A program made the translations under genes and the position numbers. From the NCBI RefSeq assembly GCF_009828855.1, contig NZ_WUAG01000001.1:930001-994000 (forward strand): a DNA stretch of 64,000 bases, in the 5' to 3' direction. This document shows, piece by piece, positions 8,889 to 17,988 of this stretch. This DNA comes from Psychromonas sp. L1A2. Lineage in GTDB: Bacteria; Pseudomonadota; Gammaproteobacteria; Enterobacterales; Psychromonadaceae. The notes beneath the pieces were generated by a model. It searched no databases and was not told where the DNA came from. It saw nothing but the letters and a program-made list of their open reading frames with translations. The first letter of the stretch is position 1; every line of letters starts with the position of its first letter.

Positions 8889-9650
8889 ATGTTACAACAA
8901 CAAAGACACAGCAAAATATTAGAGTTGTTAAGCCAATTAGGCCGAGTCTATGCCGCAGAATTAAGCCTGCAATTGGGTGTGTCTGAAGATACTGTGCGTC
9001 GTGATCTGAAATTACTCGATGAACTTAAGCAGCTACGTCGTGTTCATGGCGGGGCTTTGCCTTTACAGCATGAAAACCAAGAGTATCGAGAGCGTCATGA
9101 AGAAATTGATCCTTTAAAGCAACGTGTTGCACTTGCGGCTATTCCTTTGATAAAGGAAGGGCAAACGATCCTGATCGACTCTGGCAGTACTTGCCTACAG
9201 TTAGCAATGAATTTACCGACACACTTTAATTTTACGGTGGTCACACCTAGCCCATTAGTGGCGACTAAGTTAATCCATCATAATAATATTGAATTAATTT
9301 TATTAGGTGGAAAAATATTTAAACCTTCAGTGATGGCCTTAGGAGCGACGACCAATGCCATGCTGCGAAAAATTCATTTTGATAGTTGTTTTCTAGGCGT
9401 GTGTGCATTGCATCCTAGCCAAGGCTTAAGTATCAATCACATTGATGAAGCTGAAACACTAGCGACGATTATTGAGCAATCAGAACGTGTTATTACGCTT
9501 GCCTCTCATTTAAAACTGGGAAAAATGGCGACACACAAAGTCTGTGATGTTCATAAGATTGATTGTCTAGTCACCGACTCTATGTCAGATGTGAAATTAC
9601 TGTCTTTATTTTCAGCACAAGGTGTTGATATTCAAGTGTGTTCAGATTAG
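8889..9650 (+). CDS. DeoR-family transcriptional regulator
   Basis: 253 residues. N-terminal winged helix (residues about 5-57, with the family signature RHSKILELLSQLGRVYAAEL and SEDTVRRDLKLL), followed by the DeoRC sensor domain (GSTCLQLA, TPSPLVA, GGKIF, DSCFLGVCAL). Such repressors normally sense a phosphorylated sugar and act on neighbouring sugar genes. None lie beside it here, so the target cannot be inferred. ATG 8889 has an AGGG site 7 bases upstream. Confidence 0.88.
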   Translation: MLQQQRHSKILELLSQLGRVYAAELSLQLGVSEDTVRRDLKLLDELKQLRRVHGGALPLQHENQEYRERHEEIDPLKQRVALAAIPLIKEGQTILIDSGSTCLQLAMNLPTHFNFTVVTPSPLVATKLIHHNNIELILLGGKIFKPSVMALGATTNAMLRKIHFDSCFLGVCALHPSQGLSINHIDEAETLATIIEQSERVITLASHLKLGKMATHKVCDVHKIDCLVTDSMSDVKLLSLFSAQGVDIQVCSD

Positions 9651-10059
9651 TCAATTAAGAGCAGTTTACTTTAGCTTAAAAACCATATCTCCATATATTG
9701 TGTTAAATGAAAGAGTTACGTAAAGACCTTTAAATGAGTGTTTAATCACTTTGATTAATTTTTGGTTTGTATGGGCTACTACTTTATGTGTATATTGTGG
9801 CCAATAAGTGGTGGTAATGCATTTTGGTTTTTTGTAGCTAAACTTAATTATTATAGTTTAACTAGATTAGTCCAACTCTAAATTTAAGTTATTATTAACA
9901 TCATTTGAAATCAATAAGCTCATAGAGCCGGAAGCGCTAATATATTTGATGTTTGTATTTAATTATTCGTTTGTATTCAATTATTGCGTAAATATAAAGA
10001 CAATTTTAGTCTTGGATTAAAATAATAAGTGTATAAAATGAAAAATGGAACCTTAGATA
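9651..10059. other. 409-base intergenic region, nothing recognised
   Basis: AT-rich leader between the DeoR gene and the diguanylate cyclase. I see no frame with a ribosome site, no terminator with a T run, and no riboswitch signature. Confidence 0.5.
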
Positions 10060-10938
10060 ATGCCTAAAAATCAATTAGTGCTAATTGTTGATGACTCTCC
10101 AACAACATTGAATATCTTAACGTCATGTATTGAAAAAACGCATAAAGTCAAAGTGGCGACAAGTGGTGTTGAATGTTTAGAAATGTCAGAACAGTTGCCA
10201 CAACCCGACTTGATTTTACTCGATGTAACCATGCCTAATATGGATGGCTATGAAGTGTGCGAGTTGTTAAAAAGTAACCCTTTGACGGCCTCTATTCCAA
10301 TTATTTTTGTGACTGGATTAGAAGCAGAAGAAGATGAAGAGAGAGGCTTTTTAATTGGTGCAGTCGATTATATTACTAAACCGTTTAGTCAGGTCATCGT
10401 TCGCGCTCGTGTTAACACCCACTTAACGATTAAGCTGCAACAAGATAAGTTAAATAAAATGGCATTTTATGATCAATTAACAGGATTATATAATCGTCAT
10501 TTTTTAATGGATACTGCTGATCAGAAAGTAATAACGGCACAAACTAATGGTTCATCTTTATGGGTGTTAATGATTGATGTTGACCACTTCAAAATGGTTA
10601 ATGACAATTATGGACATGCGGTTGGAGACCAAGTATTACAAAAGGTGGCGAATACTTTGCAGTTGGAATCTAGCAATATGGATCTGATTGCTCGCTCGGG
10701 CGGTGAAGAGTTTATTATTCTATTTGATTCATGCGAAGGCGAAGAAGCCGTTAATAAATCGGTCGGTTTACTGGACGCAATAGAATCACTTAATCCGAAT
10801 GATATTAATATCACGATCAGTATTGGTATGGCGAAATTGGAAGCAACAGATAAAGATTTTGATGGTTTATTAAAGCGTGCTGATGATGCTTTATATGAAG
10901 CAAAGAATAATGGTAGAAACAGAATTGAGATCGCTTAG
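10060..10938 (+). CDS. Response-regulator diguanylate cyclase (REC-GGDEF)
   Basis: 292 residues. REC domain with acidic pair D11-D12 and phospho-acceptor D55 (LILLDVTMPN), then a GGDEF domain with intact GGEEF at 214-218. It should make c-di-GMP from two GTP when phosphorylated. The RxxD inhibitory site that would sit five residues before GGEEF is absent (SNMD there), so product inhibition is probably lost. No partner histidine kinase is adjacent. PleD/WspR-like in logic. Confidence 0.92.
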   Translation: MPKNQLVLIVDDSPTTLNILTSCIEKTHKVKVATSGVECLEMSEQLPQPDLILLDVTMPNMDGYEVCELLKSNPLTASIPIIFVTGLEAEEDEERGFLIGAVDYITKPFSQVIVRARVNTHLTIKLQQDKLNKMAFYDQLTGLYNRHFLMDTADQKVITAQTNGSSLWVLMIDVDHFKMVNDNYGHAVGDQVLQKVANTLQLESSNMDLIARSGGEEFIILFDSCEGEEAVNKSVGLLDAIESLNPNDINITISIGMAKLEATDKDFDGLLKRADDALYEAKNNGRNRIEIA

Positions 10939-11129
10939 ATTTTATCTGACTCTTTAAAGATGAGATTTAAAACCTTACTTTTGATCGCTTATTTTTTAAA
11001 GATTACTTTGGGGAGTATAGGTTTTTAGGAAGGTTGAGTTTTTAAAATGTTTAATGTGTTATACCATTCCGCCTAATTATGTGATCTAATGTATTTAATT
11101 ATTAACTGATTATATTCTCTTGGTGACGT

Positions 11130-11609
11130 ATGAAAAAACATGATTTTTCTGAATTGGCCAAAACACATAAAAGTGTTCGTATGAGACTGCGTTATTCTGC
11201 TCTAGCGCACTTTCAAGAAGGCAGCTCTCGTACCGATATCGCTAAATTTCTTAAAGTGAGCCGTACTAGTGTTAATAAATGGATATCTCAATATCATCAA
11301 AATGGATTGGATGGATTAATTGATAAAAAGACAACTGGACGTCCCTTACGATTATCTGAAATCCAATCACTTCAACTAATTCAATATATTAATGAATATA
11401 CAAAAAATGATAAGGGTGGCCGATTAGTAGGCACTGATATCCAGTTGTTTATTGCTGATAATTTTGGCCATCAATACCACCTTTCAAGTGTCTACAAATT
11501 ACTTCACCGTTTAGGTTTTTCATGGATAACCTCTCGCTCTAAGCACCCAAAACAGTCCCTTGAAGTTCAAGAAGATTTTAAAAAAATTCCAAATAAAAAT
11601 GATCCTTAA
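11130..11609 (+). CDS. IS630 transposase, N-terminal part (DNA-binding)
   Basis: 159 residues, of which about 150 belong to the transposase. Contains helix-turn-helix regions (ARFLKVSRTSVNKW-like segment at about 40-60 and a second winged helix). The frame runs out just after a run of seven A at 11580-11586; the C-terminal DDE domain continues in the +1 frame. Removing one A would join the two parts. This may be programmed frameshifting or transcript slippage, known in IS630 relatives, or simple decay. Confidence 0.8.
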   Translation: MKKHDFSELAKTHKSVRMRLRYSALAHFQEGSSRTDIAKFLKVSRTSVNKWISQYHQNGLDGLIDKKTTGRPLRLSEIQSLQLIQYINEYTKNDKGGRLVGTDIQLFIADNFGHQYHLSSVYKLLHRLGFSWITSRSKHPKQSLEVQEDFKKIPNKNDP

Positions 11610-12156
11610 GATCCCTGGCCATATCTCATTAGATAGAGTCGATATCTGGTTACAAGATGAAGCACGTTTTGGACAACAAAATACAACAACAAAGCTATGG
11701 GCTAAAACAGGTAGCAGACCATTAGCTGTGAAACAGCAACAGTTTGAATATGCATATTTATTTGGCTCCGTTTGTGTCACTAATGGGCAATCACAAGCGA
11801 TGGTAATGCCTTATGTAAATAAAGACATTATGTATGCTCACCTGAAACAAGTATCCATGAGTACCGCCGAAGATCGGCATGCAGTCATTATTATGGATGG
11901 AGCTGGTTGGCATACAGAAGATCTTGCGACAGACTTTAATAATGTTAGCGTAATTAAGCTTCCTCCGTACTCTCCAGAACTAAATCCGATAGAACAAGTG
12001 TGGAGCTGGTTGCGTCAACATCATTTAGCTAATCGTTGTTTTAATGGTTATGAATCAATTGTGGATGCGGTTTGTTATGCATGGAATGACTTTGTAAGTG
12101 ATAGTCAAAGAGTAATAAAAATGTGCACTAGGGATTGGATGAATCTGATCAACTAA
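11560..12156 (+). CDS. IS630 transposase, C-terminal part (DDE catalytic domain)
   Basis: The frame opens at TTG 11560, but homologous sequence starts around 11581, where it takes over from the upstream frame. All catalytic acids are present: D in LQDEARFG, D in IIMDGAGWH and E in LNPIEQVW, so the product could be active if the frames are joined. It ends 13 bases before the right inverted repeat. Confidence 0.8.
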   Translation: MKFKKILKKFQIKMILKIPGHISLDRVDIWLQDEARFGQQNTTTKLWAKTGSRPLAVKQQQFEYAYLFGSVCVTNGQSQAMVMPYVNKDIMYAHLKQVSMSTAEDRHAVIIMDGAGWHTEDLATDFNNVSVIKLPPYSPELNPIEQVWSWLRQHHLANRCFNGYESIVDAVCYAWNDFVSDSQRVIKMCTRDWMNLIN

Positions 12157-12409
12157 TTAGGCGGAATGGTATTATTTAATAGAAAATAATGTTCATTTAA
12201 TATAAAGCAGCTCTCGTGATATAAAGTAATATCTACTTAATATGAAACAGCTACTTACCTAAGAAAATGCAATCATTTACCTATCAAAATTCAATTGTTT
12301 AGCTAGTCAAAAAGCTTATCCAGTCAACATAAGATGTAACATTAAAAACACTAACATCCTTTTTAAAATCATCAGAAAAAATAGTGTTAGCTACAAAAGG
12401 CTAGAAACA

Positions 12410-12435
12410 AAAATGACAACCGAAGTTGCCATTTT
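12410..12435 (-). terminator. Terminator of the rplY-pth-ychF transcript
   Basis: Minus-strand stem AAAATGGCAAC / GTTGTCATTTT with a TTCG tetraloop, then a T-rich tail, 24 bases after the ychF stop. Confidence 0.8.
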
Positions 12436-12458
12436 AGAGTTACGTTAAAGTAAGCTAA

Positions 12459-13550
12459 TTAAACATTAAAACGGAAGTGGATAACATCACCGTCTTTAGT
12501 TACGTAAGACTTACCTTCTAAACGCCATTTACCTGCTTCTTTTGCGCCAGCTTCGCCTTTAAATTCAACGAAATCATCATAACCAATGATTTCAGCACGG
12601 ATAAAACCACGCTCAAAGTCAGTATGAATTTTTCCTGCTGCTTGTGGTGCAGTTGCGCCAACAGGCACAGTCCAAGCACGTACTTCTTTAACACCTGCAG
12701 TGAAGTAAGTTTGAAGATGTAATAGTTCATAACCGCTGTAAATTACACGATTAAGGCCTGGCTCACTTTGGCCAATACCTTCTAAAAACTCTGCTTTATC
12801 TTCATCGTCCAGCTCTGCAATTTCAGATTCAATAGCAGCACAAACAGGCACAACAACAGCACCTTCTTTTTCTGCAATTTCACGTACTTTATCTAAGAAT
12901 GGGTTGTCTTCAAAACCATCTTCAGCAACGTTAGCAATGTACATTGTTGGCTTCAGTGTTAAGAAACTAAGGTATTCAATGGCTGCTAATTCTTCTTTTT
13001 CTAGATCTAAACTTCTAACCATACCGTCAGCTTCTAGATGTGCTTTAATTTTTTCTAGAACAGGTACTTCAAATTTAGCGTCTTTATCGCCGCCTTTTGC
13101 TTTCTTAACTAAACGTAAGATAGCGCGGTCACAGCTTTCTAAGTCAGCTAGTGCTAACTCTGTATTAATGATGTCAATATCTTCTTGTGGGTCGATTTTA
13201 CCTGCAACATGAACGATATTGTCATCTTGGAAACAACGTACAACATGTCCGATTGCATCTGTTTCACGAATATTTGCTAGGAACTTATTACCTAGGCCTT
13301 CACCTTTTGATGCGCCTTCAACCAAACCAGCGATATCAACAAATTCCATGGTCGTTGGTAACACTTTCTGCGGGTTTACAATCGCAGCTAGTTTATCTAA
13401 ACGTGGATCAGGTACTGGAACGATGCCTGTATTTGGCTCGATAGTACAAAAAGGAAAGTTAGCCGCTTCAATGCCTGCTTTTGTTAACGCATTAAAAAGG
13501 GTAGATTTACCAACGTTGGGTAAACCAACAATACCACATTTAAAACCCAT
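12459..13550 (-). CDS. ychF: Ribosome-binding ATPase YchF (Obg-like, OLA1 type)
   Basis: 363 residues, the family length. G1 loop GLPNVGKS (9-16), [17 protein letters not shown] switch region, NVAED in place of the NKxD guanine-specificity motif (as expected for an ATP-preferring member), coiled-coil insert and C-terminal TGS domain ([12 protein letters not shown]). It binds ribosomes and modulates translation and the oxidative stress response. It lies 23 bases downstream of pth, the usual order. Confidence 0.95.
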   Translation of the reverse strand: MGFKCGIVGLPNVGKSTLFNALTKAGIEAANFPFCTIEPNTGIVPVPDPRLDKLAAIVNPQKVLPTTMEFVDIAGLVEGASKGEGLGNKFLANIRETDAIGHVVRCFQDDNIVHVAGKIDPQEDIDIINTELALADLESCDRAILRLVKKAKGGDKDAKFEVPVLEKIKAHLEADGMVRSLDLEKEELAAIEYLSFLTLKPTMYIANVAEDGFEDNPFLDKVREIAEKEGAVVVPVCAAIESEIAELDDEDKAEFLEGIGQSEPGLNRVIYSGYELLHLQTYFTAGVKEVRAWTVPVGATAPQAAGKIHTDFERGFIRAEIIGYDDFVEFKGEAGAKEAGKWRLEGKSYVTKDGDVIHFRFNV

Positions 13551-13573
13551 GATTTTATCCTATTAATTAACTA

Positions 13574-14164
13574 TTATTGTGCTTTGAAGCTATGTAAGCG
13601 ATTCATCGCTTTTTCTATGCCGTCAACACCTAAAATATGTGTACAACGTGCTGCTTCATCGATACTTTGCTCGATCAAATTCTGTTCTGTACTCGTTGCT
13701 TTACCAAGTACATAACCGCTAACACGACTTTTATCGCCAGGATGGCCGATACCAATACGTAAACGGTAAAAATTCTTATTATTGCCTAATTTGGAAATGA
13801 TATCTCGCAAACCATTATGTCCGCCATGACCACCGCCGAGTTTAAATTTGGCAACACCCGGTGGGATGTCTAACTCATCGTGAGCGACTAAAATTTCTTC
13901 TGGTTTGATTTGGTAGAACTTCGCCATTGCGATAACAGCTTTGCCACTAAGATTCATGAAGGTAGATGGAACTAATAAACGGATGTCATTACCAGCAAAC
14001 TGAATACGTCCGGTTAGACCAAAAAATTTAGCTTCAGGTTTTAATTGAATATTTTCTTGAGAGGCGAGTTGTTGTAAGTACCATTGTCCGGCATTGTGTC
14101 GAGTATTTGCATATTCGGGGCCTGGATTAGCCAGGCCCACAAGCAATTTAATCGTAGTTGACAC
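13574..14164 (-). CDS. pth: Peptidyl-tRNA hydrolase
   Basis: 196 residues. Catalytic His23 in NTRHNAG; also [13 protein letters not shown] and the [11 protein letters not shown] loop. Releases peptides from prematurely dropped peptidyl-tRNA. Starts two bases after the rplY stop codon and is followed by ychF, so it is part of one translation-related operon. Confidence 0.95.
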   Translation of the reverse strand: MSTTIKLLVGLANPGPEYANTRHNAGQWYLQQLASQENIQLKPEAKFFGLTGRIQFAGNDIRLLVPSTFMNLSGKAVIAMAKFYQIKPEEILVAHDELDIPPGVAKFKLGGGHGGHNGLRDIISKLGNNKNFYRLRIGIGHPGDKSRVSGYVLGKATSTEQNLIEQSIDEAARCTHILGVDGIEKAMNRLHSFKAQ

Positions 14165-14166
14165 GA

Positions 14167-14796
14167 TTACTCAGCAGCGTCAGCTGCTTCTGTTGTTGCT
14201 TCTTCTTCTTCGTCTTCTGCTACTACTTTCTTAGCTGTGATAGCTAATAAAGGTAAGTCATGCTCTTCGCCTTTGATCAGCTCAACAGACTCAACACCTT
14301 TTGGTAATACAACGTCAGAGATGTGAACTGTTTGACCAATTTCAACATTTGCGATGTCTACTTCAATGAATGCAGGTAAATCAGCTGGTAAACAAGTTAC
14401 TTCTAATTCGTTTGCTAAGTGAGCAATAATGCCACCATTTTTAACAGCTGCAGCAGTATCTTCGTTTAAGAAGTGTAGTGGTACAGTAGTTTGTAATGCG
14501 TGAGTTGCGTCAACACGTAAAAGATCTAAATGTTGGATGCGCTCTTTGAAAGAGTGACGTTGGATATCTTTAAGCAATACTTGCTCAGCAACACCATCGA
14601 TTTCTAGGCTTAATACTGAAGAGTAAAATGCTTCGATGCCTTCAACTTTCATTAATTCTTTGTGTTCGAAAGTAAGTGAAACAGGATCTTTTCCTGAACC
14701 GTATACAACACCAGGTGTATGGTCTGTGTGACGTAGGCGGCGGCTCGCACCTTTCCCTAAATCTGTACGGGTTGTAGCTACTAATGTAATTGACAT
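14167..14796 (-). CDS. rplY: 50S ribosomal protein L25, long (CTC/TL5) form
   Basis: 209 residues from ATG 14796, chosen over the upstream start at 14823 because GGAG lies about 8 bases before it and [11 protein letters not shown] is the expected start. The N-terminal half is the 5S-rRNA-binding domain; the C-terminal beta domain makes it the CTC/TL5 type, longer than the 94-residue E. coli L25. The tail is very acidic ([16 protein letters not shown]). First gene of rplY-pth-ychF. Confidence 0.93.
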   Translation of the reverse strand: MSITLVATTRTDLGKGASRRLRHTDHTPGVVYGSGKDPVSLTFEHKELMKVEGIEAFYSSVLSLEIDGVAEQVLLKDIQRHSFKERIQHLDLLRVDATHALQTTVPLHFLNEDTAAAVKNGGIIAHLANELEVTCLPADLPAFIEVDIANVEIGQTVHISDVVLPKGVESVELIKGEEHDLPLLAITAKKVVAEDEEEEATTEAADAAE

Positions 14797-14959
14797 GGTA
14801 AAACTCCATTGTTGAAAAAACAAAATGTCTCTTCAAATTAAAATAGATTATCGTTTGCGACCAGCGATAACCGCCTTCCCACCAAAAAGGGTGTATAAAA
14901 AAGGCGCGCCATAGTAACCCAGTAAAGACTTTTGTACAATTTAAATGCAAATTAAATGC

Positions 14960-14993
14960 AAAAAAAAACGCTTATTCATAACAAATAAGCGCT
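14960..14993 (-). terminator. Terminator of prs
   Basis: Minus-strand hairpin AGCGCTTATT / AATAAGCGTT followed by eight T, 59 bases past the prs stop. It separates the lolB-ispE-prs unit from rplY-pth-ychF. Confidence 0.85.
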
Positions 14994-15051
14994 TTAAAAA
15001 ATACATATCAAATAGGTGTTAACTATCTATTTGATTTTTAGTAATAGAATC

Positions 15052-15999
15052 TTAGTAATGGAACATTGCAGAAATTGATTCTTCATTACTAACACGACGA
15101 ATCGCTTCAGCTAACATACCACTTAAAGTAAGTTGTTTAACTTTACCTGTTGCTAAGATTTCAGCCGTTAGTGGGATAGAGTCAGTAACAATGAATTCAT
15201 CAATAACTGAATTTTTAATGTTCTCTACTGCTGAACCAGAGAATACTGCGTGTGTTGCGTAAGCGTATACAGAAAGTGCACCGCGTTCTTTAAGTGCTGC
15301 TGCTGCTTGACATAATGTACCGCCAGTATCGATCATATCATCAACGATAATACAGTTACGACCTTCAACATCACCAATCAAGTGCATTACTTGTGCAACA
15401 TTTGCTTTAGGGCGACGTTTGTCAATGATTGCTAAGTCAGCATCGTCTAATAGTTTAGCATGTGCACGAGCACGTACAACACCACCAATATCAGGCGATA
15501 CGATCATTGGGTTGTCTAATTTTTTCTCTAACATATCTTCTAATAGCACAGAGCTACCGAATACGTTATCAACAGGTACATCAAAGAAGCCTTGAATTTG
15601 CTCTGCATGTAAATCAACAGTCATTACACGGTCAACACCAACATTAGAAAGGAAGTCTGCGACTACTTTTGCTGTAATTGGAACACGGCTTGAACGAACA
15701 CGACGGTCTTGACGTGCGTAACCAAAGTATGGAATTACTGCTGTAATACGACCAGCAGATGCACGACGAAGGGCATCGATCATCACGATCAATTCCATTA
15801 AGTTATCATTGGTTGGTGCGCATGTAGATTGCACGATGAAAATATCATCACCACGAACATTCTCATTAATTTGCACGTGAATTTCGCCATCACTGAAACG
15901 ACCTACGTCAGCGCTTCCTAGTTTGATGAAAAGACGATCTGCTATTTTCTGAGCTAGATCGGGTGTTGCGTTACCTGCAAATAGTTTCATGTTTGGCAC
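15052..15999 (-). CDS. prs: Ribose-phosphate pyrophosphokinase (PRPP synthase)
   Basis: 315 residues from GTG 15999, the exact family length; AGAGG lies 8 bases upstream. The longer frame to 16017 would add six unusual residues. Makes PRPP from ribose-5-phosphate and ATP for nucleotide, His, Trp and NAD synthesis. Motifs: [24 protein letters not shown] and the PRPP loop [12 protein letters not shown]. coli prs also starts with GTG. Downstream of ispE with a short gap. Confidence 0.94.
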   Translation of the reverse strand: MPNMKLFAGNATPDLAQKIADRLFIKLGSADVGRFSDGEIHVQINENVRGDDIFIVQSTCAPTNDNLMELIVMIDALRRASAGRITAVIPYFGYARQDRRVRSSRVPITAKVVADFLSNVGVDRVMTVDLHAEQIQGFFDVPVDNVFGSSVLLEDMLEKKLDNPMIVSPDIGGVVRARAHAKLLDDADLAIIDKRRPKANVAQVMHLIGDVEGRNCIIVDDMIDTGGTLCQAAAALKERGALSVYAYATHAVFSGSAVENIKNSVIDEFIVTDSIPLTAEILATGKVKQLTLSGMLAEAIRRVSNEESISAMFHY

Positions 16000-16064
16000 T
16001 GTGAGGACCTCTTTCATCCTGTTGATTTGGCTAATGGCAATATGTCATTAACAAGTGTAATCAA

Positions 16065-16937
16065 TTATAAAGCAAATTGATTAGTCTGATTTTTTGTAGT
16101 CAATAATTCACGAAGTGGTGAAATATTTAAGCCTTCCGCGGTGAAACAATTCAACCATTCTGGCATTTTTTGTGCTAATAACTCAGCTTCATTAGCATGG
16201 CTAAATGTGCTAAAAACACATGCGCCTGTCCCTGTCATTTGAGTTGGTGCGTATTCTAGCAACCAGTCGATAGTATTAGCAACCTCGGGATAATGTTTTT
16301 TAACACAAGGTTCACAATCATTTGTCCATTTATTGTTCATAAGTTCTTGGTGGGAAAGCTTTTTACTGTTTCTTTTTAGATCTGGATTTTTAAAAACATC
16401 CGGTGTAGAAATATGACAACTAGGAGTCGCAACAAGGTAGTGTGATTGTTCAGTGGAAATAGAATGCAATTTTTCTCCTACCCCTTCAGCAATCGCAGCT
16501 TTTCCGTGTACAAAAATAGGCACGTCAGCACCTAAGCTTTTGCCTAACTCAGACAAAACGTGCTCGCTTAAGTTTAAATTCCAGTGGTAATTTAGCGCAA
16601 CTAATGTGGTTGCTGCATCTGAAGAACCACCACCTAAACCTCCTCCCATTGGCAAGTTTTTCTCTAACTCGATATGTGCACCAAACGAACAGTTGGCATG
16701 TTCTTTAAGTAGCATCGCTGCTTTATAAATGAGGTTACTTTCAAGTGGGACATCTGGAATAGCAGGGCTAATGGTTATATTGCCACTGATGTTGGCATGA
16801 ATAGTAAGGTAATCACAGCGATCGATAAACTGAAATAGTGTTTGTAATTCATGATAACCATCGGGACGTTGCCCTGTGATGTAAAGAAAAAGGTTTAATT
16901 TAGCTGGCGCAGGCCAGCGAATAGTATCTGGATGCAT
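16065..16937 (-). CDS. ispE: 4-diphosphocytidyl-2-C-methyl-D-erythritol kinase
   Basis: 290 residues from ATG 16937, preferred because GAG lies 7 bases before it and MHPDTIRWPAPAKLNLFLY fits the family; a start at 16967 (300 residues) would overlap lolB. GHMP kinase: substrate/ATP loop LPMGGGLGGGSSDAA and C-terminal MTGTGACVF. Phosphorylates CDP-ME in the MEP isoprenoid pathway. Located between lolB and prs, the conserved gammaproteobacterial order. Confidence 0.93.
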   Translation of the reverse strand: MHPDTIRWPAPAKLNLFLYITGQRPDGYHELQTLFQFIDRCDYLTIHANISGNITISPAIPDVPLESNLIYKAAMLLKEHANCSFGAHIELEKNLPMGGGLGGGSSDAATTLVALNYHWNLNLSEHVLSELGKSLGADVPIFVHGKAAIAEGVGEKLHSISTEQSHYLVATPSCHISTPDVFKNPDLKRNSKKLSHQELMNNKWTNDCEPCVKKHYPEVANTIDWLLEYAPTQMTGTGACVFSTFSHANEAELLAQKMPEWLNCFTAEGLNISPLRELLTTKNQTNQFAL

Positions 16938-16948
16938 AATAAGCTCGA

Positions 16949-17560
16949 TTAATTTTCTACTTTCCATTGATTAATGGCAATTTTAAGGCGGATATTATCT
17001 CGTTTAAGGTCAACTCTCTTAGGTAGGGCTATGCCAGAGAAGTTTTGGTATTGCTGAAAGCTAACTTCCCATATGTTTTGACTTGCGTCGAAGCCTAAAA
17101 TATCACTAACTTGTTGTTGGTCATTTAGTTGGTATGACGCATTAGCAGGGTTACTTTTAATCCATTGTTGTAAAGCTGAAATAGGTAAGTCTAGGCCAGG
17201 AGATAACTGCTTAATTAATGTGTTTGCATCTTTCCCTGTAAATACTTCATCATCATTATTAATGATCTCAACACCTTGTGCATTTTTAGTGACTTGCAAA
17301 ATGCGAGTACCAATAAAGGTGGTTAATTGAATAGAATAGTTATCGCCTTGTTGTTTCCAATATATATTGGCAGTTTGACGATCATTTTCAAGAAAGATTG
17401 CTAATTTACCGGTGAGCGTCCAATGATCAAGTTGTTGTAACTTTTGCTGCTGTTGCTCCCAGGTTAGGTTCGTTGATAAAGGCACATCTTCAATATCTGA
17501 TGCGAATTGTGAACAACCTGAAAGCACAATGATAGAAAGCAGTAATAGAATTTTTTTCAT
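16949..17560 (-). CDS. lolB: Outer-membrane lipoprotein LolB
   Basis: 203 residues. Lipoprotein signal with lipobox LSGC (Cys16). The body matches LolB: TLTGKLAIF near 50, QLTTFIGTRIL, and ALPKRVDLKRDNIRLKIAINQW at the end. Receives lipoproteins from LolA and inserts them in the outer membrane. First gene of lolB-ispE-prs. In E. coli hemA lies divergently upstream; here it is replaced by a c-di-GMP gene. Confidence 0.9.
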   Translation of the reverse strand: MKKILLLLSIIVLSGCSQFASDIEDVPLSTNLTWEQQQQKLQQLDHWTLTGKLAIFLENDRQTANIYWKQQGDNYSIQLTTFIGTRILQVTKNAQGVEIINNDDEVFTGKDANTLIKQLSPGLDLPISALQQWIKSNPANASYQLNDQQQVSDILGFDASQNIWEVSFQQYQNFSGIALPKRVDLKRDNIRLKIAINQWKVEN

Positions 17561-17988
17561 TTTTAAAACCAGTCATAAAAAGTGTTTTTAATATAGCAAA
17601 GTATTTAATTGATAGCTTTGTTCCTCGATAAAAATATTTAGATGGTTTAAGTCTCTACTAGTTCAATAAATACAAAGGGATTACAAATGAATCGCTTTTG
17701 AGCTTATCTACTTACTAAATGATTAAATGGCTGATTTTATTTTTTCTGCTACTTTCAATAGGTGTTGATGGCATATTTTAGCCTAACTTAGTGCTTTAGA
17801 GTCATTAATTTAATAAAAGTTTATTACTTTAGATGTATTTTTGTATCAATTGTAAGCTTTATTATCATAGAATGGTTTTATTGTGGTGTAGATGATCTTC
17901 TCATCAATACATTAAATAGTCGCATTGATGAATGCAGCTTATAAAAAATTGACATATAAGGTGTAAAGATTGATTAAGGGTAACTTTC
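17561..17988. other. 428-base divergent intergenic region
   Basis: Lies between lolB (leftward) and the GAF-GGDEF-EAL gene (rightward), so it must hold both promoters. AT-rich; I cannot single out convincing -35/-10 pairs. No ORF with a ribosome site. Confidence 0.5.

Larger units (their letters stand above)
11064..12169 (+). mobile_element. IS630-family insertion sequence
   Basis: 1106 bp. Terminal inverted repeats CCATTCCGCCTAATTA (left) and TAATTAGGCGGAATGG (right) match perfectly. The element is flanked on both sides by TA (11062-11063 and 12170-12171), the target duplication expected for the IS630/Tc1/mariner group. It carries one transposase split over two frames. Confidence 0.9.

Noticed and set aside
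9880-9945. c-di-GMP riboswitch before the diguanylate cyclase
   Set aside because: A GAGCCGGAAGCGC piece looked suggestive, but the conserved core of GEMM riboswitches is absent.
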